Positions 41,877 through 52,194 of a stretch of DNA of 64,000 nt are shown here, one piece after another; position 1 is the first letter of the stretch; every line of letters begins with the position of its first letter. The stretch lies in contig CANLRN010000013.1 of NCBI GenBank assembly GCA_947493495.1, positions 1 through 64,000 on the forward strand, written 5' to 3'. Source of the DNA: an uncultured Aquimarina sp. (GTDB taxonomy: Bacteria; Bacteroidota; Bacteroidia; Flavobacteriales; Flavobacteriaceae). The translations under genes and the position numbers were made by a program. The notes under the pieces are model-generated. The model had not been told where the DNA came from. It saw only the letters and a list, made by a program, of their open reading frames with translations, and ran no database searches.

Positions 41877-43922
41877 GTGAATAAGCTCATTAATATACCC
41901 TTTCTAATTATTACCTCCTCTCTGGTAATAGGAATCATAGTAGGGTATTACACTCCTATAACATTTTACAAAATTTTATTGATACAATTAGTATCCCTAA
42001 CTAGTTTGTTATTTTCTTGGATATATGTAAAAAAGATATTCAGAAAGTCCTATGTTTTTACTTTTATTACGATACTAGTTTTTATAAATTTTGGGATTAT
42101 GCTTATAAAAGCACATCATCCGACAAATAACTCTAACCACTATACCAACTTACTCTCTGAAAATCCCCTAGAAAATGCCAAAACTATTCGTTTTTCTATA
42201 AAAGAGCGATTAAAACCTACTCCCTATTATGAAAAATATATAATATCGATACTAGCAATAGGTACAAAAATATGTGAAGGAGATGTGTTATTACAACTCC
42301 CTAAAAAAAGTATGCAATCGATATTGACAACAGGAGATACTTTTATAACCTTCTCTTCGCTAACATCAATACAAAAACCACTAAACCCCCATCAGTTTGA
42401 CTATGCTACTTATCTAGAGAAACACTATATATTTCATAAAACTACTACTAGCTTTAATCAACTGATTTCTATATCTAAACCTGTATATTCTATATATCGG
42501 ATGGCGCATAAAATTAGATTACATATCAATCAAAAACTTATGAGCTATCCATTCAGTAAACAGCAATTAACCATCATTAATGCTCTATTATTAGGGCAAC
42601 GCCAAGATATTGATCAAGAATTACTTTCTAAGTATCAAAATGCTGGAGCTATACATATATTAGCAGTTTCTGGTCTGCATGTAGGTATACTTTTAATTCT
42701 TATAAACAGCATCTTAAAACCCTTACTATATGTCAAAAAAGGTAGAATTATCAAGCTTGTACTCGTCATTCTATCATTATGGTGTTTTGCTATAATTGCT
42801 GGTTTATCTCCTTCTGTATTAAGAGCTGTTACTATGTTTTCATTTCTTGCTATAGGTATGCATATACGTTCTAAAACTAGTATCTATAATGCTTTATTTA
42901 TCTCATTATTTATCTTAGTATGTTTCAACCCATTGTTATTATTTTCTGTAGGGTTTCAATTGAGTTATGCAGCAGTATTTTCAATTGTTTGGATGCAACC
43001 TTCATTAGCAAAAATCTATAGGCCTAGGTTCTTAGTAGACAATATACTTTGGAACACGATTACAGTCACAATTACTGCACAACTCGGTATACTGCCGCTT
43101 AGTTTAGTTTATTTTCATCAATTCCCATTATTGTTCTTTATAGCCAATCTTATGATTATTCCTTTTCTGGGAATTATATTAGGCTTTGGGATTGCTATCA
43201 TTATTTTAGCCGAATCGGGGATACTTACTAATTGGATTGTATCTATTTATGGTAGTTGTATAGATAGTATGAATTACATTGTATACTGGGTATCTCAGCA
43301 AGAGGATTTTATACTTACTCACATTCCTTTTTCGTGGAGAATGCTTATCATTACATACCTACTACTTGTAGTATTGGTATTGTTCCTAAAAAAACATACA
43401 CTGCATAAACTGTATGGGTTCGGAATTAGTTGTATACTATGCATAGGGGTATTGATCTATGAAAAAAAACTTAGGCAGGATCAACAAGAATTAGTCATTT
43501 TTCATACAGTGCAAAATACAACTATTGGGGTATTACAAAACGAAAAATTAAAAATTTATAGTAATGATACTGTATCTACTCAAACCAAAAAATATGTGTT
43601 AGATAATTATCTTACGCATCATCATGCTAGATTAGATAGCATACAAAAACTAAAAAATGCATACAAATACAGAGAGAAATCGATAGTAATTATTGATCAT
43701 ATCGGGGTATATGCTATCAAAGGGCTACAGCCAGATGTCATCCTATTATCTGGTAGTCCAAAAATACATCTCGATAGACTAATTGATCTATTACAGCCCA
43801 AACAAATTGTGGCTGATGCAAGTAACTATAGTAGTTTCTTAGATCAATGGGAACATACTTGTATACAAAGAAACATCCCTTTTCATCGTACTGATAAAAA
43901 GGGTGCTTTTTTACTTAGGTAA
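41877..43922 (+). CDS. comEC: ComEC/Rec2 family DNA-uptake channel protein
   Basis: About 681 residues from the GTG at 41877 (a TTG at 41850 would add nine codons). It has an N-terminal pair of helices, a DUF4131-type soluble region (residues ~45-200), and the Competence domain with many helices including the hallmark GAIHILAVSGLHVGILLIL. The C-terminal ~120 residues resemble a degraded metallo-beta-lactamase region without metal motifs. It forms the inner-membrane channel for transforming DNA. It is convergent with the hydrolase gene that follows. Confidence 0.92.
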   Translation: MNKLINIPFLIITSSLVIGIIVGYYTPITFYKILLIQLVSLTSLLFSWIYVKKIFRKSYVFTFITILVFINFGIMLIKAHHPTNNSNHYTNLLSENPLENAKTIRFSIKERLKPTPYYEKYIISILAIGTKICEGDVLLQLPKKSMQSILTTGDTFITFSSLTSIQKPLNPHQFDYATYLEKHYIFHKTTTSFNQLISISKPVYSIYRMAHKIRLHINQKLMSYPFSKQQLTIINALLLGQRQDIDQELLSKYQNAGAIHILAVSGLHVGILLILINSILKPLLYVKKGRIIKLVLVILSLWCFAIIAGLSPSVLRAVTMFSFLAIGMHIRSKTSIYNALFISLFILVCFNPLLLFSVGFQLSYAAVFSIVWMQPSLAKIYRPRFLVDNILWNTITVTITAQLGILPLSLVYFHQFPLLFFIANLMIIPFLGIILGFGIAIIILAESGILTNWIVSIYGSCIDSMNYIVYWVSQQEDFILTHIPFSWRMLIITYLLLVVLVLFLKKHTLHKLYGFGISCILCIGVLIYEKKLRQDQQELVIFHTVQNTTIGVLQNEKLKIYSNDTVSTQTKKYVLDNYLTHHHARLDSIQKLKNAYKYREKSIVIIDHIGVYAIKGLQPDVILLSGSPKIHLDRLIDLLQPKQIVADASNYSSFLDQWEHTCIQRNIPFHRTDKKGAFLLR

Positions 43923-43955
43923 TTGTTTGGGGTTTGTTATTAAGGGTAATGTATT

Positions 43956-45236
43956 CTATAAATCCGACGATACTAGTAATATTTCTTCTTCTGGTAACTC
44001 CATAATATGTTTAACAATTGTATGGATATCTGGTATTACTGTTCTGGCTAATTTTGTTGGACTGTTAAATAGTACAGTAATTCCTATATCTTCTGATGGG
44101 TAAATGGCAATTTCGCTTCGGTAATTATTGACATAACCGCCGTGATGGATGATTGTATTTTGCGCTCCTGCATATTCATCTTTAAAAGTATGTATTCTCC
44201 AGCCTAGTCCATAATGAGATGTCTGATGACCCGCCCATTTCTGATAATATTTATGATGTCCATCTATCTTTATAACAGGATTAAATACTTGTTCCATAAC
44301 AGTTGTCGAGAGAACTTCTGGGTTATATCCCAATAAAAATCGCATATACTTAGCCATATCAGTAATACTTGCATTAACACCACCTGCAGCAATTGCATTA
44401 TAATACTTTTTATTAATTTTTTTTGGTCTAAATCGGCCGTAGCGTTTTCGATGCGGATATGCTATATTTTCTTGATTAACAAAAGATTCATAGTCCGTAG
44501 AGGCAGTATTCATCTGTAATGGAGCAAATATTTTTTGTTGTATTTCTTCACTATACGTATTCCCTGATACTTTTTCAATCATTGTTCCTCCAAGTGCATA
44601 TATTGCATTTTGATAATTATAGGTGGTTCCTGGGTAAGTAATATCCTTAATATTCTTAAAATTACCTGCTATTGTTTCTAAATCCAGTCCTTCTTCAATC
44701 TGATTCGTAAAACTATGATGGGGCAAACCTGAGGTCTGTGATAGGATATGATGCAAAGTAACTTGTGTAGTAATCTGCCTACTTGCTAATTGAAAAGAAG
44801 GTACATAATCAATTACTTTATCATTCCAATCTAACAATCCTTTTTCTACCTGTATCCCTGCTAATATGCCTGCAAAGCCTTTAGAAACAGAGCCGATTCT
44901 AAAAACAGTTTCTGCATTGATAGTAGCATCTTGTTTGCTGTTTCTTTTTCCAAATCCTCCAAGATATATCATGGAATCACATTTTACAATACCCACAGCA
45001 GCTCCTACAATTTTCTTTTGGGCTATTGCCTTGGTAAAATATGCTTGAATGGCTATTGCTAATTGCTCTCTGTATGCATTTGTTTTAGCATCCGTTTTCA
45101 GGGGTCTAGGTTTTATGACCGAGGCAATCGCTTTTGGTTTTGTAGGGGGATCTATCTGATTTGCGCTCGTAAGAGGAAATAATAATGCAATTAATACTAG
45201 TAATGATGGGGCAGCAATTAGTAAACGTTTTTTCAT
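43956..45236 (-). CDS. Beta-lactamase-family serine hydrolase (class C-like)
   Basis: A 426-residue protein with an N-terminal signal or anchor helix. The active-site S-x-x-K is in RIGSVSKGF, the Y-x-N in TYNYQNAIYALGG, and the H-x-G in IIHHGGYVNNYRSE. These are the three penicillin-recognising enzyme motifs of the class C/DD-peptidase group. In Bacteroidetes such proteins are usually esterases or peptidases of unknown substrate, not resistance enzymes. The gene reads alone. Confidence 0.9.
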   Translation of the reverse strand: MKKRLLIAAPSLLVLIALLFPLTSANQIDPPTKPKAIASVIKPRPLKTDAKTNAYREQLAIAIQAYFTKAIAQKKIVGAAVGIVKCDSMIYLGGFGKRNSKQDATINAETVFRIGSVSKGFAGILAGIQVEKGLLDWNDKVIDYVPSFQLASRQITTQVTLHHILSQTSGLPHHSFTNQIEEGLDLETIAGNFKNIKDITYPGTTYNYQNAIYALGGTMIEKVSGNTYSEEIQQKIFAPLQMNTASTDYESFVNQENIAYPHRKRYGRFRPKKINKKYYNAIAAGGVNASITDMAKYMRFLLGYNPEVLSTTVMEQVFNPVIKIDGHHKYYQKWAGHQTSHYGLGWRIHTFKDEYAGAQNTIIHHGGYVNNYRSEIAIYPSEDIGITVLFNSPTKLARTVIPDIHTIVKHIMELPEEEILLVSSDL

Positions 45237-45421
45237 AAGTAGAATAAGCTCTAAGAAAGTATATTTTGGGGGTATACACTTCTTATCATTTTTATTTTAA
45301 TGGTTTATTAGTTTTTAATCTTAGCAAATGTAACAATTATATCTCAAAATAATCGTTAAAAAGCAATAAAATACGATAAATAGCTATATTTAATAATTAT
45401 CAATCAAAAATATCTTACAAT

Positions 45422-45796
45422 TTAAGCCAGTTTTATATCTTCTTTAAAAAGCGTATGGATATACTCAGCATGTAATTCTACGTCCTTTTTGTTCTCTGTA
45501 CAATGAAATAATAAATGAATCAGTCCATAATCGCCTAGGCTATCTCGGTACTCGTGTCTTTCCATATTTTTTATCCAAAGGATAAAGCAACATAAATGAC
45601 CAATCTCTCCTAATTTCTTACGATCCTTAAGACAGTCTTTAAACTCATCTAATGGCATCAAAGCATATTCGTCATATTTTTGCTTACAAAATTTATAATC
45701 GAATGTATGCTTATACGATTTTAATCTACGATTTTGTATTTCATAATTGATACCACTCATAACATCATACCATTCTATTACATATTGATTTCTCAT
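45422..45796 (-). CDS. Hypothetical protein
   Basis: A 124-residue soluble protein starting at ATG 45796. It is rich in Tyr, Lys, Asp and His, with the pair CC in GEIGHLCCFILWI and a basic, aromatic N-terminal half. No signal peptide, membrane helix or known motif. I do not recognise it. It stands alone between non-coding gaps. Confidence 0.6.
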   Translation of the reverse strand: MRNQYVIEWYDVMSGINYEIQNRRLKSYKHTFDYKFCKQKYDEYALMPLDEFKDCLKDRKKLGEIGHLCCFILWIKNMERHEYRDSLGDYGLIHLLFHCTENKKDVELHAEYIHTLFKEDIKLA

Positions 45797-45897
45797 CAAA
45801 CTCTAGATACTTCAATCGACATACTTATATAATACCAAAATATCTATAAAATTGCTTTTTTAAGATTCTTTTAATGAAGTTTAACTTATTCTAAAAA

Positions 45898-45954
45898 AGG
45901 AATAATTCCATTATAAAGATATTAAATATTGGAATTATTCCTAGTTTATTTTTG
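45898..45954. promoter_or_regulatory. Hairpin plus possible -7 element ahead of a small ORF
   Basis: AGGAATAATTCCA at 45898-45910 and TGGAATTATTCCT at 45930-45942 form a perfect 13-bp inverted repeat with a 19-nt loop. A TATTTTTG, matching TAnnTTTG, lies directly after it (45947-45954), and a TTG in the right arm (45929-45931) is 15 bp before that. The layout could be an operator next to a promoter. The 337-bp gap 45800-46136 is otherwise AT-rich. Confidence 0.35.
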
Positions 45955-45994
45955 TAATTTTTTCACAAAAAAACAATACGATTAAAAACCAGTC

Positions 45995-46105
45995 ATGGCA
46001 TTATGGATTTACTGTAAAAAGAAGTATAAATGCATAGTTAAAGACAATATAGAGAGTATCGACAATACTCTAAAATCTTTTTATTACCTACCTGTAATCA
46101 ATTAA
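45995..46105 (+). CDS. Possible 36-residue small ORF
   Basis: ATG at 45995, 41 bp after the possible -7 element, starts MALWIYCKKKYKCIVKD and ends in FYYLPVIN. The peptide is basic, has two Cys and lacks a signal peptide. Nothing else supports it, so this may be chance in AT-rich DNA. Confidence 0.2.
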   Translation: MALWIYCKKKYKCIVKDNIESIDNTLKSFYYLPVIN

Positions 46106-46136
46106 AAATATACTATAGTAATAGAAAAGTAGGTTT

Positions 46137-46676
46137 TTAATTACTGAATGTACTTACGAAAGATTTTTCATATTTTTTCCAAGCATCAGAAGTTGTAAGA
46201 TTCTTATAATCATCATTCTGAATCATTTTAAGATATACCTCTAATTGTTGTGGAGTTTTATATCCAACTACAGGAGCGATAACCCCTCCTTTTTCATCAA
46301 AAAAGACAATACTAGGGTAACCTCTTATCTTTAATGCATTTGCAAAAAAATGTTGACTATTTCGTCCTTTTCTTTTTGGATTGTAGTTTGGATTGGTATA
46401 TGTAAAGTCGTTATAATAAATCTCTTCTGTTCCTTCGGCATTAAATTTTACAGCATAATAATTTTTGTTTACATAAGTAACCACATCTATATTATGAAAC
46501 GTTTTTTTGTCTAATAATTTACAAGGGCCACACCAATCAGTATATACATCCATAAATATTTTCTTGGGAGTCTTTTGCTGAGCTTCTAGAGCTTCATTCA
46601 TTGACATCCAATTGATCTCCTGCGCCTGAATGGGTAACATTACAAGAAATCCAATTAATACTAGTAGGTTTTTCAT
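46137..46676 (-). CDS. Thioredoxin-fold periplasmic protein (thioredoxin_7-like)
   Basis: About 179 residues, starting at the ATG before KNLLVLIGFLVMLPIQAQ, a signal peptide cleaved after IQAQ. The thioredoxin-like domain has the active site DVYTDWCGPCKLLDKKTFHN and a cis-Pro in IRGYPSIVFFDEKG. Proteins of this group reduce or rearrange disulfides in the periplasm. It lies about 100 bp behind the POT transporter genes, so it may be part of the peptide-utilisation operon. Confidence 0.9.
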   Translation of the reverse strand: MKNLLVLIGFLVMLPIQAQEINWMSMNEALEAQQKTPKKIFMDVYTDWCGPCKLLDKKTFHNIDVVTYVNKNYYAVKFNAEGTEEIYYNDFTYTNPNYNPKRKGRNSQHFFANALKIRGYPSIVFFDEKGGVIAPVVGYKTPQQLEVYLKMIQNDDYKNLTTSDAWKKYEKSFVSTFSN

Positions 46677-46772
46677 CTGTATAATATTTATATTCCTTAT
46701 TAGTCGAAACAAAAACTGTTCCTTAATTATAATAACGTTCTTATTAGGATAACAAGTATACGTATTTGTTCC

Positions 46773-48326
46773 TCAATGTATACCGTGCATCATTTTTTTC
46801 ATTGTAGAAGTTACTAAAATTAATAATAATCCTACTAAAATAGGTATAATTGTAAAAATTAAAAAGAATGCAGACATCGAATATTTGTTTACGATGACAT
46901 CTATATAGCTTCCTACATACCCTGCAAGTTTGTTTCCAATAGCAATTGCTAGGTACCATAATCCAAACATGATTCCTATTTTTTTTGCAGGGACTAATTT
47001 GGATACATATGATAATCCCACTGGTGACAAACATAATTCTCCCATAGTATGCAATAGATACGCTACCACTAACCAAATCATACTTACTGAAGCAGTTTTA
47101 GCTCCTTGAGGAATTGTTATAGCTCCCCAAGCTAGCATCCCGAATCCTAATCCTAATAATATCATCCCTAATGCAAATTTTATAGTCGCTGGCGGATTGT
47201 ATTTACTTTCCCATATTTTAGAAAACAATGGAGCTAATGTGATGATGAATAATGAATTTAATATCAAAAACCAAGATGCCGGAATCTCTGTGGTTTCTTG
47301 CGGTAAGATGACAGAAAGTTTCCATAAAGCAATCCCCCAAACACTAAAAAAACTAATTCCCAAAATACTATTGGATACTGAAATCTTCTGAAAAGTTTGT
47401 CTAACTAATTTTATCAAAACCCACGTGATAATACCCAACGGGATAATAGTGATTAGAGTATCTACCACCTTAAATATAGATGCATAACTACCCGTTAATA
47501 TTCGTTGCGTGTATTTATTTGCAAAAATAGTCATTGATCCACTAGCCTGCTCGAATGCTGCCCAAAAGAAGACTACCAAAAATGCTAGAATACCGACAAC
47601 AATATATCGATCTCTCTGAACATTATCCGGGACTTTGCTTTCATCATTTTCTGGTATATGTTCAATTGCATCGGATAGATCCACTTTTTTAGAAGGTGTT
47701 TTATCAACCTCTCCAAAAATTGCTCTACCAAACCAAAACTGCAACATCCCAAATGTCATAAAAATACCCGCCAGACCAAATCCCCAAGACCAGCTTAAGT
47801 ATTCGCCTAGAAAACCACATAACAAAACGCCAATAAATCCGCCAGAATTAACACCCATATAAAAAATAGTAAAAGCTCCATCTTTTCTTTCTGGAAATTG
47901 ATCATATAGACCACTTACTATCGAAGTGATATTGGGTTTAAACAACCCATTACCAATGATCAAAAGACCTACACCTATATACAATGTGGTTTCTGTGTCT
48001 AAAGCCATAGCTGCATGACCAGCAGCCATTATAAGAGCTCCCAGAGCTACTGCTTTTTGATATCCTGTAAATTTATCTGCAATCCATCCGCCTATCACAG
48101 GAGTAACATATACTAAAGAGGTATATGTTCCTAATAATGCTAGGGCTTTCTCATTTGACCATTCCCATCCGCCTTCTGCAAAAGAAGCTGTTAAAAACAA
48201 TACAAAAATTGCTCGCATCCCATAATACGAAAAACGTTCCCACATTTCTGTAAAAAACAATACATACAAGGCAGGTTTATGCCCAAAAAGGGTGAATTCC
48301 TTTGAATCGTTTATGGGTGAGTTCAT
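46773..48326 (-). CDS. POT/PTR-family proton-dependent peptide transporter (copy 1)
   Basis: A 517-residue, roughly 14-helix transporter. Family signatures are FFTEMWERFSYYGMRAIFVLF near the N-terminus and the loop FYMGVNSGGFIGVLLCGFLGE. It imports di- and tripeptides with protons. It lies 12 bp behind a second POT gene and downstream of DPP4, which produces dipeptides. Compared with the second copy it has a longer middle section. Confidence 0.94.
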   Translation of the reverse strand: MNSPINDSKEFTLFGHKPALYVLFFTEMWERFSYYGMRAIFVLFLTASFAEGGWEWSNEKALALLGTYTSLVYVTPVIGGWIADKFTGYQKAVALGALIMAAGHAAMALDTETTLYIGVGLLIIGNGLFKPNITSIVSGLYDQFPERKDGAFTIFYMGVNSGGFIGVLLCGFLGEYLSWSWGFGLAGIFMTFGMLQFWFGRAIFGEVDKTPSKKVDLSDAIEHIPENDESKVPDNVQRDRYIVVGILAFLVVFFWAAFEQASGSMTIFANKYTQRILTGSYASIFKVVDTLITIIPLGIITWVLIKLVRQTFQKISVSNSILGISFFSVWGIALWKLSVILPQETTEIPASWFLILNSLFIITLAPLFSKIWESKYNPPATIKFALGMILLGLGFGMLAWGAITIPQGAKTASVSMIWLVVAYLLHTMGELCLSPVGLSYVSKLVPAKKIGIMFGLWYLAIAIGNKLAGYVGSYIDVIVNKYSMSAFFLIFTIIPILVGLLLILVTSTMKKMMHGIH

Positions 48327-48338
48327 AAAGTAGTAATC

Positions 48339-49727
48339 TTAATTATCTGCTAGCTCGAAGCCTTCTGCTTCTTCATTGATTATTCTTTCTTCATCCTCGA
48401 CTCCGTGTGTTAATAATTCCAATTTCTTTCTAAAAATCAAAACTAACAAACCAAAAACAACACAAAAAATTGCTATTCCTGTAAAAATTTTAAATTCTCC
48501 TAAGCTCTCTGCCCATTCACCTAATAATCCTGCCAATTTATTTCCAAATCCAGTCATAGCAAAATAAATACCCATCATCAGAGCTCCATACTTAACAGGT
48601 GCTAACTTAGTAATGAATGATAATGCTACTGGAGAAATACATAATTCTCCAATCGTGTGAAATAAATATGCTAATACTAGCCAATACATCGCTGAAGAGC
48701 CATTAGAATTAAATTCCATAGAAGCAGCTGTCATGAAAAAAAAACCTGTCCCCATAATAATAAGTCCTAAAATCATCTTAAGCAAAGAAGTCGAAATTTT
48801 TCCTTTCAATTTTCTATTCGCCCAATACCAAGCTACAGAAGTTCCTAAAAAAATAATAAACATTGCATTTAGTGATTGAAACCATGAAGCTGGAACTTCC
48901 CAGCCCATTAACATTCGGTTAGTTTTCTCTTTTGCATAAATATTCATTAACCCTCCTGCTTGTTCAAATGCTCCCCAGAAGACAATAACTAGTAAAAACG
49001 ATATCAACAAAACTACAATTCTATCTTTTTCTATTTTAGTTAATGGTTTATTCATCATTTCTTTATCTTCTTCTTTTTCTGAAGTACCAAGAAAATTTCC
49101 TACATCTTTAAGGTATTTTTGTCCTAAAAGATATTGTATTAATCCCAGGGTCATTCCTATCCCAGCAAGACCGAAACCATAGTGCCATCCATGCACTTCT
49201 CCTACATAGCCAACAATAAGACTTGATAAAAACGCACCTAGGTTAATTCCAATATAAAAAATCGTAAATCCTTTATCTCTTCTTATATCACCTTGTTTAT
49301 ATAATCCTCCTACCATTGTAGAGATATTAGGTTTCAACATTCCTACTCCTGCTATTATTAAAATCAAACCGGAATACCAGGCCCACATCTGTTCAATTGC
49401 TAAAATACTATGTCCTGCAACTAACAAAACACCTCCTATCAAAACAGACTTTTTTTGTCCCAAAAGTTTGTCAGCTATCCATCCTCCAGGAATCGAAGCA
49501 ACATAAACGGCCATTGTATACCAGCCATATAAAGCCAATGCTTCTCCTGATGACCATCCTAAACCTGCATTCTCATCAATTGTTTTAGCGGTAAGGTATA
49601 ACACAAAAATTGCCCGCATCCCGTAATACGAAAATCGCTCCCACATTTCTGTAAAAAATAATACATAAAGACCTACTGGATGCCCAAAAAGTTCTTTTTG
49701 ATGTGCTGCTTTTACTGTATTTGCCAT
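48339..49727 (-). CDS. POT/PTR-family proton-dependent peptide transporter (copy 2)
   Basis: A 462-residue transporter with the same opening signature (FFTEMWERFSYYGMRAIFVLYL) and FYIGINLGAFLSSLIVGYVGE. It is shorter than its neighbour and appears to be a tandem paralogue. It lies between the DPP4 gene (36 bp upstream) and POT copy 1. Two copies may have different peptide preferences. Confidence 0.94.
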   Translation of the reverse strand: MANTVKAAHQKELFGHPVGLYVLFFTEMWERFSYYGMRAIFVLYLTAKTIDENAGLGWSSGEALALYGWYTMAVYVASIPGGWIADKLLGQKKSVLIGGVLLVAGHSILAIEQMWAWYSGLILIIAGVGMLKPNISTMVGGLYKQGDIRRDKGFTIFYIGINLGAFLSSLIVGYVGEVHGWHYGFGLAGIGMTLGLIQYLLGQKYLKDVGNFLGTSEKEEDKEMMNKPLTKIEKDRIVVLLISFLLVIVFWGAFEQAGGLMNIYAKEKTNRMLMGWEVPASWFQSLNAMFIIFLGTSVAWYWANRKLKGKISTSLLKMILGLIIMGTGFFFMTAASMEFNSNGSSAMYWLVLAYLFHTIGELCISPVALSFITKLAPVKYGALMMGIYFAMTGFGNKLAGLLGEWAESLGEFKIFTGIAIFCVVFGLLVLIFRKKLELLTHGVEDEERIINEEAEGFELADN

Positions 49728-49763
49728 TGTGTAATTTAGTTTAAGTATGTGTGTGAATAATAA

Positions 49764-51935
49764 TTATAAGTTCGTTTTGATAAAATTAGTCATCTTAGTA
49801 TACAGGTGCAATCTAGTGTTGCCGCCATATATTCCGTGATTTTTATCTGGATATAGCGCCCAATCAAAATCCTTATTAGCTTGCACTAATGCTTCTACTA
49901 ATCGCATTGTATTTTGCACGTGTACATTGTCGTCTCCTGTTCCATGAACTAATAAGAATTTTCCTTTTAGTCCATTTACATAATTGATAGGAGAATTATC
50001 GTCATATCCTTTTGCGTTTTCTTGCGGTGTTTTTAGATATCGTTCTGTATAAATAGTATCATAAAATCTCCAACTCGTTACTGGAGCTACAGCAATTCCC
50101 ATCTTAAAAACATCACCGCCTTTAAACAAACAATTACTAGACATAAAACCTCCATAACTCCACCCCCAGATGCCTATTCTAGATGCGTCTATATACGCTA
50201 ACCCTCCTAATTGTTTGGCGGCAGCTATCTGATCTTGTACCTCGAGATTCCCCAAATCATTCTGTGTTATTTTTTTAAACTTGGCTCCTTTAAAACCTGT
50301 GCCTCTACCGTCTACACAAGCAATTATATACCCTTGCTGTGCTAGCATCATATACCAGTAGTCATTACTATTGTTCCAAGAGTTTCGTACCATCTGTGAG
50401 CCAGGCCCAGAATATTGAAACATGAATAACGGATATTTCTTATTCGGATCAAAGTCCTTAGGTTTGATCATCCACATATTCAATGTTTCTCCATTAATAT
50501 CTATAGTAGAAAATTCTTTTGGTCTTAGATCATATTGTGCAAGTTTATCTTTCAAGCCTTGGTTGTTTTTAAGCTCTCTAATTAGCTCTCCACTACTCGC
50601 ATTGTGTAATGTAAATTCATAGGGGGTTGTTGCACTCGAAAAATAGTTAATATATTGACTGAAATCTGCACTGAAATCTGCATCGTTTGTCCCTTCTTTC
50701 TGACTTAGTCTTTTTTTATTTTTACCATCTAATCCAATAGCGTATATGTCTTTGGTTATAGAGCTGTTTTCTACACTTTGGTAAAAAATAGTTTTATTCT
50801 TAGCATCATAGCCATAGTAATCTGTTACTTCCCAATTACCAGAGGTTACCTGATTAATCAACTCTCCGGTTTCTTTATAATGATATATATGATTATACCC
50901 GTCCTTCTCACTAGTCCATATAAAACTATTGTCATCTAAAAAAGTAAGATTATCTGTAACATCGATATAAGCTTCGTCTTTTTCATTTAAGACAACCTTT
51001 GGGGTTTTTGTCTTGGCATCTATAAAAATTAAATCCAGATTATTTTGATGCCTATTAAGTACCTGTACACTTAGAATATCTGGATTGGCAGACCATTTTA
51101 TTCTGGGTATATAAAAATCTTTATAATCTCCTAGATTAATTTTATCAAGTGACATTGTACCTAAGTCTGCTATATGTAGGGATACCTTGGCGTTTTTCTC
51201 TCCTGCTTTAGGGTATTTAAACACTTGTTGTTTCTGATACAACTCAGAACCATAAACATCCATAGAAAATTCTGGCACTTCCTTTTCATCAAATCTAATA
51301 AAAGCCACTTTATTACTATCTGCACTCCAATCAAAGGCTCTTACGAATGCAAATTCTTCTTCATATACCCAATCTGTAATCCCATTGATGATTTCATTCT
51401 TTTTTCCATCATCTGTCAGTTGGATTTCTTCTCCTGTTGCAAAATTTAAAACATATAAATTATTATCCAATACATAAGCAACTTTATTCCCATCAGGTGA
51501 TAATGCTGGAGACTGTATTTTTTTATCACTGATTTTAAAACTACTATTAGAAGGAATATCAAATATATGATAGATTCCACGAGAAGATCTACGGTAAATC
51601 TGCTCTAACTCGCTAGATAACAATACTTTATTTTCGTCTTTACTAAAAGTATATCCTTGAAATGAAGTTAAATCTGCAAGAAAAGAGGTGCTGATCAGTG
51701 TCTTCGCTCTTTCTCCAGATGCATAATCATATAGTTCTATAGAAGTATGTCCAGAAAGATCATCTCTCTCTATAACAGAATATTGAGTTCCATTATTCAT
51801 AGAGTGCAAGGATTGTAAACTCTCTGTACGAAAAGCTCCTCCCCATATTTCGGTAAGTGAAAAAGATTTGTCTTGCGCAAAAGTCACAAAACTTACAAAC
51901 ATTATTAACCCAATACATAATTTCGTAATCTTCAT
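49764..51935 (-). CDS. Dipeptidyl peptidase IV (S9 family)
   Basis: A 723-residue protein with a signal peptide cleaved after TFAQ. An N-terminal eight-bladed beta-propeller (residues ~30-480) is followed by the alpha/beta-hydrolase domain. The catalytic triad is Ser in WGWSYGGFMSS, Asp in GTGDDNVHVQ and His in DKNHGIYGG. It removes X-Pro or X-Ala dipeptides from N-termini in the periplasm or outside. It is the first gene of the operon with two POT transporters, which would carry the dipeptides in. Confidence 0.95.
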   Translation of the reverse strand: MKITKLCIGLIMFVSFVTFAQDKSFSLTEIWGGAFRTESLQSLHSMNNGTQYSVIERDDLSGHTSIELYDYASGERAKTLISTSFLADLTSFQGYTFSKDENKVLLSSELEQIYRRSSRGIYHIFDIPSNSSFKISDKKIQSPALSPDGNKVAYVLDNNLYVLNFATGEEIQLTDDGKKNEIINGITDWVYEEEFAFVRAFDWSADSNKVAFIRFDEKEVPEFSMDVYGSELYQKQQVFKYPKAGEKNAKVSLHIADLGTMSLDKINLGDYKDFYIPRIKWSANPDILSVQVLNRHQNNLDLIFIDAKTKTPKVVLNEKDEAYIDVTDNLTFLDDNSFIWTSEKDGYNHIYHYKETGELINQVTSGNWEVTDYYGYDAKNKTIFYQSVENSSITKDIYAIGLDGKNKKRLSQKEGTNDADFSADFSQYINYFSSATTPYEFTLHNASSGELIRELKNNQGLKDKLAQYDLRPKEFSTIDINGETLNMWMIKPKDFDPNKKYPLFMFQYSGPGSQMVRNSWNNSNDYWYMMLAQQGYIIACVDGRGTGFKGAKFKKITQNDLGNLEVQDQIAAAKQLGGLAYIDASRIGIWGWSYGGFMSSNCLFKGGDVFKMGIAVAPVTSWRFYDTIYTERYLKTPQENAKGYDDNSPINYVNGLKGKFLLVHGTGDDNVHVQNTMRLVEALVQANKDFDWALYPDKNHGIYGGNTRLHLYTKMTNFIKTNL

Positions 51936-52163
51936 ATCCTATTTTTATAAAGTTGTTAACGCCAAGAATACTAAAAAATCCTCGAAAAATACAATATTTG
52001 CCGTTAAATACAACAAAAATTAGTCTTACAAGGGAATAATTTTTGACATATTATCAATAAAACATGATAAAATATAGTAAATCTTTAAAGTCGGTAATTT
52101 CTAAAATAACGATCATTATATCCAGTAAAACTATGTAAAGTATGATATCACAAAACAGAATAG

Positions 52164-52171
52164 TATCTTTG
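52164..52171 (+). promoter_or_regulatory. Possible -7 element for HMG-CoA reductase
   Basis: TATCTTTG fits TAnnTTTG and ends 23 bp before the start codon at 52195, a good distance. No TTG at -33 is apparent. Confidence 0.35.
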
Positions 52172-52194
52172 GCTAGATATATTAAATAAATAAG

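Noticed and set aside
43956..45236. An antibiotic-resistance beta-lactamase
   Set aside because: The three motifs are shared with many esterases and peptidases, and the context is not a resistance island.
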